A stretch of 64,000 nucleotides of DNA from positions 1,302,001 through 1,366,000 of the forward strand of contig JAWWNJ010000010.1 of NCBI GenBank assembly GCA_037176885.1, read 5' to 3'. Under the pieces are notes generated by a model, which saw only the letters and a list, made by a program, of their open reading frames with translations, did not search any database and was not told the DNA's origin. This DNA is from Favolaschia claudopus. Its lineage: Eukaryota > Basidiomycota > Agaricomycetes > Agaricales > Mycenaceae. Below, in pieces: positions 42,437 to 53,207 of this stretch (within the stretch, counting starts at the first letter, position 1; each line of letters starts with the position of its first letter). Made by a program: the position numbers and the translations under genes.

Positions 42437-43659
42437 ATGCGGTCCACTACTGCCCTTCAAGGACTTAGCGACTCCGGAATATATGTCGCGTCCGATACAG
42501 CAGAATATCATCGTGCGTCGCATGTCCCTCTAAATATTGATTTGTTCAACATTATCGTGAAGAGATACCCGAGTTCAGAATCGATCTATCCGACGCTACG
42601 ACCAATCCCTCTCTGGTGCTCGCTGCTGTGACCAAGCAACCATATGCACACATCACCGAGGAAGCTGTCAATCATGAGCTCAATAAACATCCAGAGGCGT
42701 CTCCAAAGGAAATTGCTGGGTATGCGATGGATCGAGTGGTGCGTTGCGCGCGTATCTAGCTGCCACTACGCTTCATACTGACCAACCCCGTGCGCAGCTC
42801 GCTCAGGTCGGCGCCAACATATCTCGCATCGTCCCTGGTCGGGTGTCCGTGTCCGTCGATCCGAGGCTCGCATATGATACTCCCGCTATGATTCGCAAGG
42901 TGTGATTCAAGCCCCCGCTCCTCCGTGGTCCGCGCCAACCAATCTTAGGGCGAAACCCTGGCAGCTCTCCTTGAAAGTCTCGGTATACCAAGAAATCGAA
43001 TCTTGATTAAGATTCCTGCAACGTATGAGGGTATTCTTGCGGCCGAGACTCTAGAACACCCAGACCGAGAACAGCAACCCATACACACAAACATGACTCT
43101 TATCTTCGGACGCGTACAAGCCATCGCCTGTGCGCAAGCAGGTGTATCCGTCATCTCGCCCTTCATTGGCCGAGTGAAGGACTGGTGGGATTCGCAAGGC
43201 GAAAGTTCTTCCAAGGAGATCTCGCAACACCCCGGTATCCTCCTCGTTCGGAACATTCGTTCGACGTATTCGGCGCTTGGATACTCGACGCAGATCATGG
43301 CTGCGGGGTTTCGAACCGTTGAGGAGATTGTGGAGCTGGGGAAGCATGGCGTGGCGGGTGGCCCTGATTTGGTGACGCTGCCACCGCATCTGTTGAGCGG
43401 GCTGAGAAGCCGCAATGTTGTGGACCCCGTGGTTGAGTTTCATCCTGTTTCGGTGGATATGGATGCCACCACTACGTACTTTGGCTCAAGCAATGCTCAC
43501 GACCCATCGCTCTATGCACGGGATATTTTGGAAGAGAAGATTGCAGCTGTAAAGGTTGCCGAGGGGTTGGCGAAATTCTCTGCTGATGCACAAATTTTGG
43601 AGGATGTATTGCGGCAGAAAGTGATGGATCTTGGAACAGGAGCTTCTGCTCTGCTGTAG
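42437..43659 (+). CDS. Transaldolase
   Basis: Multi-exon gene starting MRSTTALQGLSDSGIYVASD. The first intron joins EYH-QIPEFRIDLSDATTNPS, placing the conserved Asp (DATTNPSL). Then come VTKQPYAHITEEAV, LAQVGANISRIVPGRVSVSV, and the active-site Lys in RILIKIPATYEGILAAETLE (Schiff-base lysine of transaldolase). NMTLIFGRVQAIACAQAGVS and VISPFIGRVKDWW are the usual barrel strands. The C-terminus ends MDLGTGASALL. The enzyme moves dihydroxyacetone units between sugar phosphates in the pentose phosphate pathway, in the cytosol. The KIPATYEGI version (rather than KIASTWEGI) and an Asn/Ser-rich insert suggest a paralogue rather than the main housekeeping copy; this is a judgement from motif memory. 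Confidence 0.9.
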
Positions 43660-43900
43660 CTGCAACTCCGCAGCGCTCTTTATTCTTAAATAACTAGATG
43701 ATATGTTTGGCTTTGGAGTTTGGGTTTGGGATTCGTATGTATTGGGATGTACTCGTACAGTAACCTTCAGTGAGAAAAAAAAAAGCTCGCTACATCTGGA
43801 TCGTCTGCTAGTCAGTAAACACATTCGTTATCTGGACACCGGCTCAAGAAAGCTGTTCCTTTCTTTTCGTTGCAATATCTATATGCCTTGAAACTCAGAC

Positions 43901-45764
43901 TCACTCCTCCTCCTCATCTTCGTCGTCGTCACTCGAGCACGGGGACATTTCCATCAAATCCCAATCCGACCCACTGGATGAAGCAGGTGGTGTAGAGCGT
44001 GGGATTGACGGTAGAGAGATTTCGCTATGCGTCGGACTATCCGGTACGCTGTCGCGTCTGTTCCTCACGAGCGCAATCGCTTCCCCGTCAAAGCCAAACT
44101 CGCTATCAGCGTCCGAGCTCGATCCGTCATATGGATCTCGGGTCCAGTCAGAGGGAACCGCTCTCTTTTTACCCTTGCTCGAGCTGGTGGTGGATTTGAG
44201 GCTGCCCGCAGCATCGGACTCGGTTCCACTGGTCTCGGGATCGGCAGGCACGGCGCGAAGAGTTTCCATACTGGCGGTGCGCTTCAGTCTACTCTGGAAC
44301 TCCTCCCAATGCAGGAGCTCTTCGCGTTCCCTTTGATGACGTACAAACAACTCTTCCCAGAGCGATGTCGGCGCGGGTTTGCGAATGCTACGCATGACCC
44401 AATCAATGTCGACGATGGCCATGGTCGTCACATCCTGCCATTCGTTGATCAACGGGTTGAAGAAGGCCTGGCGCTTTATCCCTTCATGTCCGAATCGGCT
44501 GCAGAACAAGATCGTTAGCAGAGTCTGAGACCAGGTAACAGCGGGGCGTACAGGTGCGTGAGGAGAGAGATTAAGCGCTCTTTCGACGACAGACTGAGAA
44601 GAGACGCCTGAATGCGGTGGCAGTTCCTATCTTCGAACGCATACTTGAGGATGAGCTGGATAGCCTCCCGCGCAAAACCCTTCCCGCGATATGGATTGTT
44701 GATGATGATCCCGAGATTCAACTCTCCGATCTGACCAGGAGGAGAAAGCGCGAGCGGGGAGGTGACGAGGTAGACGATGCCGACAAGTTTTCGCTCAGTG
44801 TCTATGCGGAGCGTTTGTGCAGAATTTGAGCCATAATTCAGTCGAGGCTCTTGAGCTACGTGCGGCCACGAGTCATCCTCAGCCTCGAATTCTCCCCAGG
44901 AAAAGTAGTTGGTGAAAGGAGTGATTTTTGATGAGAGAGAGTCGTTATCGTGCTGGGTTTTTGTCGAAAGTGCGGTTCTCTTGCCACTGGATGCAACTAA
45001 TTTGGACTCCGAACTGGAGCCCTGACCGGATCGAATTGACCCCGGGTTCCAGTCCCGACCGGAGGGTGCGCTTGATAAAGCCGAAATTTCTGTTGCAGTG
45101 GTCCAGGCATCGTACTGTACCAAGATATTAACCACGGAAGCGAAGGGCATGAAGCCTTTGATTACCTTGGAAGCTCTTCCCGCGATGCACTTCGGATGAT
45201 TGCAGTCGTTACAAAGCCAGACCTCCTGTTATAGTTTGAGAAACTGCATTGCGAGAATACGAAGCATGTAGTTACCTCAGTGGTACTGGAGTCAGATTTA
45301 TCAGATTCTTCGTGAAGAGAGAGCTGACCAGAGCATTAGCCGCAGTATGGCGACACGTGTATTCAATGCACACTCACCGCAGATCCATGTGTATGCGTCG
45401 CCTGCTCAGATTTTGTATCGAAAAACAGGTCGTCGTCCGACTTTTTATCATTGACAATGGTTTCTAGTTTCGAAGATTCACGGGTCGTCGAATAGCGCAA
45501 GTGCTCCGGAAGTTCGTCCCCGCGGTGGGTGAGTTTCAATTCAGATGGAGGAGGGGGCGGACGCGTCGGTTCCGGGTCCAGTGTAATGACCCCAAAGAAA
45601 AATGCCGTCTGAGCAAACGACAACAAGTCACATTCCGGCTGGGATGCGATGTCCAATGTCGCCAAACCCAGATCCTCAAACATTTTCAAGAGGGTCTCGA
45701 AATGATCATCCTGCCCTTCCAGTCCCTCCGAGATTGAGACTTTTTCACCCTTGAGCCAGACCAT
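43901..45764 (-). CDS. GNAT-domain acetyltransferase with long N-terminal extension
   Basis: Built from minus-strand exons: 45378-45764 (starting MVWLKGEKVSISEGLEGQDD), 45166-45225 (EVWLCNDCNHPKCIAGRASK), an exon beginning YDAWTTATEISALSSAPSGR at 45114, and a final exon from about 44505. All joins keep frame with GT-AG introns. The GNAT domain is in the last two exons: ERKLVGIVYLVTSPLALSPP, GELNLGIIINNPYRGKGFAR (acetyl-CoA pyrophosphate loop Q/RxxGxG/A-type), YAFEDRNCHRIQASLL and RFGHEGIKRQAFFNPLINEW. The C-terminus is Ser/Asp/Glu-rich, ending in an acidic run. A CxxC...HxxC group in the small exon may bind metal. If the first two exons belong elsewhere, the GNAT gene would start at the ATG 45150 instead. 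Substrate unknown. Confidence 0.6.
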
Positions 45765-46295
45765 ATGAATGCTGCTCGAGGTTTAGCCTGCAGCGGATGG
45801 TGGTAAGGAGTCACTGTGCGGCGTCTGTTTGGCGTCTAACGCCTCGCGGAAGGCCTTCCATCAGTGCCATACTGCGGGACGGGAGGCTTGACTCCACGTA
45901 AATTTAGAGTTTGAGAAAATGAAATTCTAGACAATCTGGATTTCTTGTTTGGCGCAGAGCAGATTATGAACCAATCCCTTTAGTAGCGGACTGGATGCGT
46001 ATACTGCCTGCTCACGAGAACTTTGACACAGAAAGACAGGTAGTATCGGCGGTTGCAAACTGTTCAACTGTTCAATCATCTTCCAATTAACAGAATATTT
46101 CCAGGGCGGAGTAGTATGTTTTAAACAAGTCAGAGAGCGCAGAGATGTCGGATAGGGCAGATACGAGCGCAGTAGTACTGTATTGAAGCTTTGAGATGGG
46201 AGAAGAAGTTTAGGAGAGATCAACGGCCGCCGGCGGCGCCGCGCCTCGCCGCGCACTGGCCGCGTGACTATCATCCCTTTCTCTTTACTTTCCCC
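45765..46295. other. Divergent promoter region, GNAT gene and coiled-coil gene
   Basis: About 0.5 kb between two divergent starts. GC-rich near 46230 (GGCCGCCGGCGGCGCCGCGCC). No coding frame is supported on its own. Confidence 0.4.
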
Positions 46296-48089
46296 ATGTC
46301 TCCCGATGGCGCGTTTCTGGATCCTCTGGCCACCTCAGAATGGCATACAATACGCCCAGGAAAACCGCCTTTGTCTCTTTCTGTTCGCGAAATTACATCG
46401 GTCTCTGTCACCTTCATCTTGTCCTCCAATTTCTCCGACTTTGGTGCCGAAGCTGAACCTTTTCTGGCATCTCTGGGACTCCCGCCTGACGAGGACAACG
46501 ACGAAGATGACGGGGGCGATGATACCGACGATTCTGAGCAAAAGAAACCGTCGGTTATCTCAGAAGTCCTCGCAAAGGGTCTATCCGTCAATGTCAATTC
46601 TGCGACTTGGAAAGGCGTGTACATACGCATCGATGACAAAACCGACGAGGCGGTCATCATCATCTACGGTCTCATGCCTGGCAAGAAATACGACATCGAC
46701 CTGGCCTTGGTGCAGGGAGGACAAATACGCAGACAGGTTGTTACTGATGGTACGTTGGTTTTTTGCGCTGGGGCACAGTGGTTATCGAGGTCGAAAGCGT
46801 GAGGTCTTTGTGAAATGGCCTTCATCGAACCCATGCTTTCACTCAGTCCTGAATTTCTTTTGCGTGCTAAATATCGATTTTCAGACCTCGAGCCGAACTC
46901 GACAAGCGTACCAGAAGCGGACAGTGCCAGCTTCGACACTGACTCTCCGCCTTCCACATCTCCCATGCCCTCCACCCCTCCTCTCGCCGCCCCTCATCCT
47001 CAGCTGACCCTCGAGGACCGCCTCAACCAACTGCAGAGGACGCTCTCCGCGATCACCTCCGAACGCGACTCCCTCACCTCCTCCCTTAAAGCCGCCCGTC
47101 GAGACGCACAAAAAGCAGACGCGGCTCTACGGTCTGAGATCGAGATCCTCAAACGCGCTTCGGAAAAACACACCGTCGCGGAACATCGCGCGCGGCAGAA
47201 AGTCCTGGCGCTGCAAGAGGCGGCGAAGCGCGCGCAGATTTCGACGCATGAGATGGAGGAGCTCGTGGTGGAGGTCGAGGCAGAGCTGCCTTCGCTGAGA
47301 GAGTGTAGAGCGGAGAAGGAGGATGCGTATGGGAAGGTCAAGGCGGAGGCTGATCGGGCTCGCAAGGAGCGCGAGCGCGAGGAGGAGAAGGAGAGGCGGA
47401 AGCTTGACCATATGAAGGGCGAGTTGACGGGGTTGAATAATAAGATGGAACGGCTGACTGGGAAGAGGGAGAAGCTTGAGAGCAGCGTGATTCCCGATTT
47501 GGAGGAGCAACTTCGGGAGATCGAGTTGGAGATCGAGCGCGTTGAGGCCGACCCGCTGGGTTACGCGTACTCTGAGGATACGCCGGAGACGAGCGATGAC
47601 TTCGAGCAGGTCGATCCCCCACAATGGGCCCGTCCGCAACAAGTCCCCGGCATACTAACCCGACCGTCGCCCATCCCCATCCAGCGGCCGGGACAAACGT
47701 CGTTGTCCGCTTCTGGCGCCGGCTTCCCGCAGTGGACTGCCCCACGCCATCAGCCACCACCTCCTACCGTCCCCTCGCAATCGCAACACCAACGCTCCGC
47801 CTCTTCACGCGCCGCCCAAACATCCGTGCCATATACTCATGCTCTCCCACAACGGCATTCGTCCTTGAAATCCACGTCTACGCCATCGGACTCGTCTTCG
47901 TCGTCCTCGCCGACACCTGCACCTGCGGTGGCTGCTGCCAGTGCCATGACGTCGACGCTGTCGAGCCGCGCAGCGCCGTTCGAGCCTGGCCGGATGCGGC
48001 CCTCCGCTGCAGCGTATATGAATGCGTCGACTGCTGGGTGGCCTGCACCCGTGCCTCGGACAAATGGCATACATCAAAAGTGGGGTTAA
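46296..48089 (+). CDS. Coiled-coil protein, AcrB-like
   Basis: Two exons joined as VVTD-DLEPNST by a GT-AG intron (about 46750-46884). Start MSPDGAFLDPLATSEWHTIR. Residues 1-150 form a beta-rich, fibronectin-like unit (LSLSVREITSVSVTFILSSN, SATWKGVYIRIDDKTDEAVI, GLMPGKKYDIDLALVQGG) interrupted by an acidic stretch (DEDNDEDDGGDDTDD). Residues about 190-380 are a long heptad coiled coil (QLTLEDRLNQLQRTLSAITS through EIELEIERVE), and the rest is Ser/Pro-rich and disordered. The combination resembles fungal AcrB-type ubiquitination-network proteins, which have a similar N-terminal domain and coiled coil; I am only moderately sure. No signal peptide or membrane helix. Confidence 0.6.
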
Positions 48090-48268
48090 TGGTTGTGAAG
48101 ATTGCCTCTGGGTCGTGTCCGCTGTTGTCTGCTCTTTACTCACGCGATGTATCTAAGTATTAACGTGTAGCATCCTGAATTCCGCGTCTCTGATATACAT
48201 ATATACCTGTATCGATGCTCCATCTAGTTTTCTTTGTAGATAGATAGAATAATACGGTAATTAGAAAT

Positions 48269-49916
48269 TTACATAGCCGTAGCTGGTTTGACGACGACTT
48301 TGAGGGCTGTCTTGCTTTCGAGCTTGTCGAGTGCCTTCTGGTAGTCGGTTACGGAGAAGATGTCGGTCACCTCCAGGTCGTTGGTGCATGAATAGGGTGA
48401 GGTGACCCATGTTAGTATGGAAAAGACTTACCATTCCGTTAACACGCACTTTCCCGCTGTCCAGATACGCTACGGCGCGCGGGAAACAATATACTTGAGC
48501 GAAGGAGCCGATTATCTTGCATTAATCTTTTCAGTCCAGCGAACCGCTCGGAACGGACAGAGTACTCACTCTGATTTCGTCGCCGAAGATCTTGGCTGGT
48601 GGCCAGTGCACCAGAGCTTCGTTTGTGTAGACTCCGTATACCATTAACGTGCCTCCTCGACGGACGTAGTTAATACTGTCGTTGGCGACTTTTTCGGAAC
48701 CAGTCGCTTCGACCTATATAGGCAAGAGGTTTATAGTTTTCAATATGAGGAATGGGAAAATTTCTTGCGCCTACAACAGCGTCAAAACCGTACGGATAAT
48801 CTTTCTTGAGTTTCGCCCAATGCTCATCTGGTGCGTCACGATCGATTTCGACGTACTCGTCTGCGGCGTCGAGTTTGCGCGCGATGTCGGTTTTGATTCC
48901 TTTGTTGGCTGCGATGACGACTTTGGAGGCGCCGTTGAGTTTGAGAAGTTGTGAGAGGATGAGGCCTGTGGGCCCTGCGCCGAGGATGAGGACTTCCGCT
49001 CCAACAGGTAGATTGAGTTGATCTGCGCCGTGGACGGCACAGGCGGCGGGTTCGACCAGAGTAGCTTCTTCGTCTGTTAGGTTGTATATTTTGTAGACCT
49101 TTTTGCATGCGCTGTATCAAGAAGTAGGCAGTCGAGTCCTGCGCGAGTGGAGGGGAAAACAGTTCGTACACTGTAACATAATCTGCAAAACCTCCAGACA
49201 TGGTGACGCCGAGACTTTCGAAGTTTTGGCATAATAGGCTTTGTCCTCGACGGCAGTAGAAGCAGTTTCCACACTGACCATAGTTATTCAGAAGTCGAAA
49301 GGAAAATGAATGAGAATAGGGCTTCGAGTACAGACAGTTACACCAGGATCAGCCACACATCTGTCGCCGATGGAGAATCCTGTTACGGATTTGCCTAGTT
49401 TCGAGATGGTGCCAACGAGTTCATGGCTTGAATTAACAGCGTGAGTTGACGATCGTGGATAGATTTATTTATCCTTACCCGGGGATGAGCTATAACATAA
49501 TTCAGTCTTGGCTAGGCTGGAAGCATAACAAAAAAAGAAAAACATACGGGAAACTTTGCGATGAATTCTCCTACGCGAACGGGTTCAAAAACCAGAAAAA
49601 TGCATGAAGTAAAACGTGCCACCCTTGGCGATGTGGCTGCAAGGTGATCAGCGGCGACTTGAATGCAGGCGGCCAAGGTACCGACCTGTCTGTTCCACAT
49701 ATCCCGCAACAAGAAACTAGACCCCCATTTTATATCCATGCGAATGTGATGTAAAATTTGTGTTACCCTTGATCTGCACCTCGTCGTCGCGTACTTCTGC
49801 CATCGGGGCGGAAGTGAGGACTTCAAAATTCTCAACCTGTGTAACAAATGGGCTGAGCATGAAACGGTCGAGGCCAAAAGAAACGCAAATACGCCATGGT
49901 AGTAGACCGCGTTCAT
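48269..49916 (-). CDS. Zinc-dependent alcohol/polyol dehydrogenase (MDR family) with two micro-exons
   Basis: Minus-strand gene with many exons. Start MNAVYYHG (49893-49916), then [20 protein letters not shown] (49767-49836), [10 protein letters not shown] (49686-49716), a 14-nt exon SHIAKG (49623-49636), EFIAKFP (49548-49570), an 11-nt exon LIPG (49479-49489) and [20 protein letters not shown]. This restores the full medium-chain dehydrogenase signature: catalytic zinc Cys in CGICGTDSH and His-Glu in GHELVG, four structural-zinc Cys in [15 protein letters not shown], and the nucleotide fold [17 protein letters not shown]. The C-terminus is [20 protein letters not shown]. The pattern is that of sorbitol/arabinitol/threonine-type dehydrogenases using NAD(P). 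Divergent from the RBR gene, 115 bp apart. Confidence 0.87.
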
Positions 49917-50031
49917 TTTCAGAGGATTTGTCTCTTTGAACTTTGAAGAGTTTGCGATAAGGTGGAAAATGGGGAGCCGAAAAGCAAATTGATCCGCCAC
50001 GGCAACCCCGGCCCCCTTTCTTTTGTTCTCC

Positions 50032-53000
50032 ATGGCGGACGAAATTCTCAGCGAAATCCTCATAGCCCAGTTGCTTGAGGAAGATTTACGAGCCGTAGAA
50101 TCTGCCAAAGAAGCAGAACGCCTTCAACTCGACCAGGTTTTTGCCGTCTCCGCCCGCGCCAGTGGTCGAATCCCAAAGTTTTCGGCATCGGCGAAATCGG
50201 TAATTCAGAACGACGCAGACGTTCACACCGAAGAAAACGAACTTTCGGCTCACCAGACCTACATTCCGAAACAAATCGTGTCGACTTACCAGCAGGCTGG
50301 TGCGAAAAATACGCCGATGCGCAATATTTCGACTTACTTGTCGTGCCGCTCGATAGACAAGGCGAAACAATGAAAATCCGCTTTGTTTCCTCCCAGCCGA
50401 AAGTTAGCGGAAAGAGAATATTTGATCTTGTCTGTTGTGCGAGTCGAAAGGCAACTACGAAATATCTTGTTTCGTTTTGAGAATAGTGCCAGCCGAAACA
50501 AGACTCGACCCATCAGGTATCGGTTAAGAATCCGCCGGCACCATGCATAAGCCGAAATACAAGGCATCGGCTTGTATTTCGCAGCATATACGGCCCGAAA
50601 TATGAGCCGATGCCTTGTATCTCGGCTTATGTTTTGTGCCTGCCGACGGCTTGGTTGATCCTTATCGTGTTGAGTTCTGTTTCGGCTGGCCCTACCCTCA
50701 ACTCGAAACGAGACATTTCGTACTTATCTTTCGACGCACACGGTGCACAATACGAAACTGTCTCCTTCGGCTAACTTTCGGCCGGGAGGAAACAAAGCGG
50801 ATTTTTATTGTTTCGTTTTGTCTATCGAGAGCGGCACGACAAGTAAGTCGAAATATTGTGCATCAGCTCAAGTTTCAACCCAGTCTATTGGTAAGTCTAC
50901 ACAATTTGTTTCGGTATGTAGATCGGGTCAGCCGAAAGTTCGTTTTTTTCGGTGTGGTTGCTTTAGCTTTCCTAGCCGCGGATGCGAGAATCAGTAGCGA
51001 TGCGGCATTTGCGCAACGGGTTCAGGCGTCGACGATTGCGGACTTGCAATACGCACAGCAAGTCGCAGCTGCGGAAAAGTCGGCACATTTCGATTGTTCC
51101 ACCTCATACTGAGGGCTCATCTGGATTTTCCAGGAAGTTCATGCTTGATGCAGAGTTTGCGCGACGTTTGCAGGCTGTAGACGACGAGGGACAGGATACG
51201 GACCAAGTGCAAGATGCGGAAAGGTGCGGACAGTTTCCTAATTGATCGATCTCCTTTTGACTTGCGAGTAGTTTACTCGGCCAGGATGTCGTCGACCACA
51301 TCATGGTAAGTAGTTTAGCTAAATTCTGTTCATTGCTGCATTGGCGTCCCCATTTTAGGCTTCGGATTTGAATGAAAAGGGGAAAGGGAAAATTGATTCA
51401 AGTTTGGACAATAAACATTTTTCAGTCAAACAAGAGCAGCATGGTTTCGAAATGAGCCGAGGCAAGGGAAAGAGACCTGAGTTTGACGAGGGGATGAATT
51501 TCCGCCAGAAACGCTTACGAATGGTATCCGGTATGTTTTGTAGGCGAATAATCCTGGAGCACCTCCAATTTGACCATCGCAATCCAGAGCTTCAAATCAA
51601 GCAAGAGGAGGCAGAGCCAGCAATTTATGCGACGTGCGGAATTTGCATGGACGCTTTCCAGCCAACTTTCTCACCATACACTGCATCACTTTCCGCCAAC
51701 TCCTCAAGCAGGCTTCAATTTGGCCTTAGGCTTCCATGTCCCCAACAGCACGCATACTGCGTTGGGTGTCTAACAACTTATATTGAAAGCAAACTAGATC
51801 CAGACGGCAAAGGTGCCGGAAGTTCAGGGATCATTGTCTTCCCAATCCGATGTCCCGAGTGTCCTATCACCGATTTTATGGATGGAATCCCAGATGATAT
51901 CGCTGCCCGCGTGATGGGTCCGGAAAAAATGGTTCTATGGGTATGTCGCCAATTCGTATCGAATTCTTCTGTTTCGAACACGGCAGTTCAGGACCATCAA
52001 AAGCTGTTGAACTCGATACCTCACTTATATTGTCCCAACCCGAAATGTTCGGCCATCGTGCAGACGCCAGAGGAAACAGATAACCCGCAGGCTGTTTGCC
52101 CTTCTTGCCAGCTGTTGTTATGTGTACCTTGCCGTGTCGCCTGGCACAATGGTAGGCTATCCTTGTCGCTCTTTCAATGGTTTATTTCTCAACGTGACAT
52201 CGTTTAGGTATCTCTTGCGAACAATATCAGGTCAGAGACTGTTGGTCATTTCTCGTCGGTTTATTTACGTTTTGCTAGGCTCTACCCCCAGACGAGAGAT
52301 CTCTAGAAGATCGTCTGTTACATGAACTAGCCAAGGTATTTTTTCCATGAGACGGTTTAGTCTCTTAATTGACGGAAATGCAAACGTAGGCGAAACGCTG
52401 GCGCCGTTGTCCAAATTGTTCAGTGCGTATCTGAGGGGCTTCTTTCTGCTCAACTATGAAAAAGTGCTTATCTCTTCGCCTCAAGTCTCTCGTTGAACTT
52501 GTTTCTGGATGCAATCATATGACTTGCAGGTGTGTTGAATGGTTCGTGCTTGCGTTTCGTCGACTCAGTGACTACAGATGTGGAACCCATTTTTGCTTCA
52601 AATGTGGCTCACTTGCTACGACAAAAGGGCAGTGTCAAAGGGTTCCACCGTGCGACCTCTGGGACGAAGAAATGTTGCTTGAAGAAAGAGAACGTGATAG
52701 AGAACTGGCGGCTAACGCAATTCCTCCGGTGCATCCTCCGCCAGCGTACAATCCGGCGCCAGCACCATATATACCACAGCCTGCTGTCATACGTAGGGCC
52801 GCTGGTTCATTAGACTGGATAGACGATCCCAGTACGAGTTTTGTTCTAGTCTCTATCGAATCCTGACTGATGGCCTTTTTTGCTAGATATTGTGTGCAGC
52901 CGTCATCCATTCACGACCGATATGATTCGCAATCTTGTCTGTGGGTATTGCAATGTCAGGCTCAACTCGCTGGCGGATTTGCGCTTCCATCTCTCGCATG

Positions 53001-53116
53001 TCCGACATCATCCTGTCTTTTTCTGTTGCGGACGATTTTTCCGCCGTGAGCAGGATTATGATAGACATGTTGAGGCGTTATCGAGGTCTCGGGGTAGACA
53101 TTTTCATCCAATGTGA
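50032..53116 (+). pseudogene. RBR-type E3 ubiquitin ligase, N-terminal exon split by a transposon
   Basis: RING-between-RING ligase. Exon 1 starts MADEILSEILIAQLLEEDLR and reads to NDADV at 50223, where a 733-bp element (50224-50956) is inserted. The frame resumes at 50960 as ALAFLAADARISSDAAFAQR. Later: FMLDAEFARRLQAVDDEG, RING1 (CGICMDAFQ...HAYCVGCL...CPEC), IBR (YCPNPKCSAIVQ...CPSCQLLLCVPC), RING2 (RCPNC...GCNHMTCRCGTHFCFKCG with the catalytic Cys in HMTC) and a C-terminal C2H2-like finger (CGYCNVRLNSLADLRFHLSH). All catalytic motifs are intact; only the N-terminal helical region is broken. Translation into the element stops within it. The gene may still be expressed from an internal ATG (such as the one at MLDAEFARR), so loss of function is not certain. 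Confidence 0.72.
50224..50956. mobile_element. Non-autonomous foldback DNA transposon (733 bp) in the RBR gene
   Basis: Almost the whole element is one inverted repeat with arms of about 365 nt. Termini are CACACCGAAGAAAACGAACT (left) and, read on the other strand, CACACCGAAAAAAACGAACT (right). The centre is around GCCGATGCCTTGTAT and its complement. The arms share long blocks such as ATTTCGACTTACTTGTCGTG and AAAATCCGCTTTGTTTCCTC. It is flanked by a 3-bp target duplication GTT (50221-50223 and 50957-50959). No transposase is encoded. CACAC ends plus a 3-bp duplication would suit a CACTA/EnSpm-type element; superfamily is inference. Confidence 0.85.
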
Positions 53117-53207
53117 AGCAGTTGGTTTTTTGTCTTTAATTTTCGCGTCGCCGGCATTGTACAAAATAAATCAGAGACGTTTTAACCCACACTCATCCAC
53201 GCGCGAC

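Noticed and set aside
45040..45065. tRNA-like B-box (GGGTTCCAGTCCC)
   Set aside because: Lies inside a GNAT-gene exon, with no A-box or cloverleaf around it.
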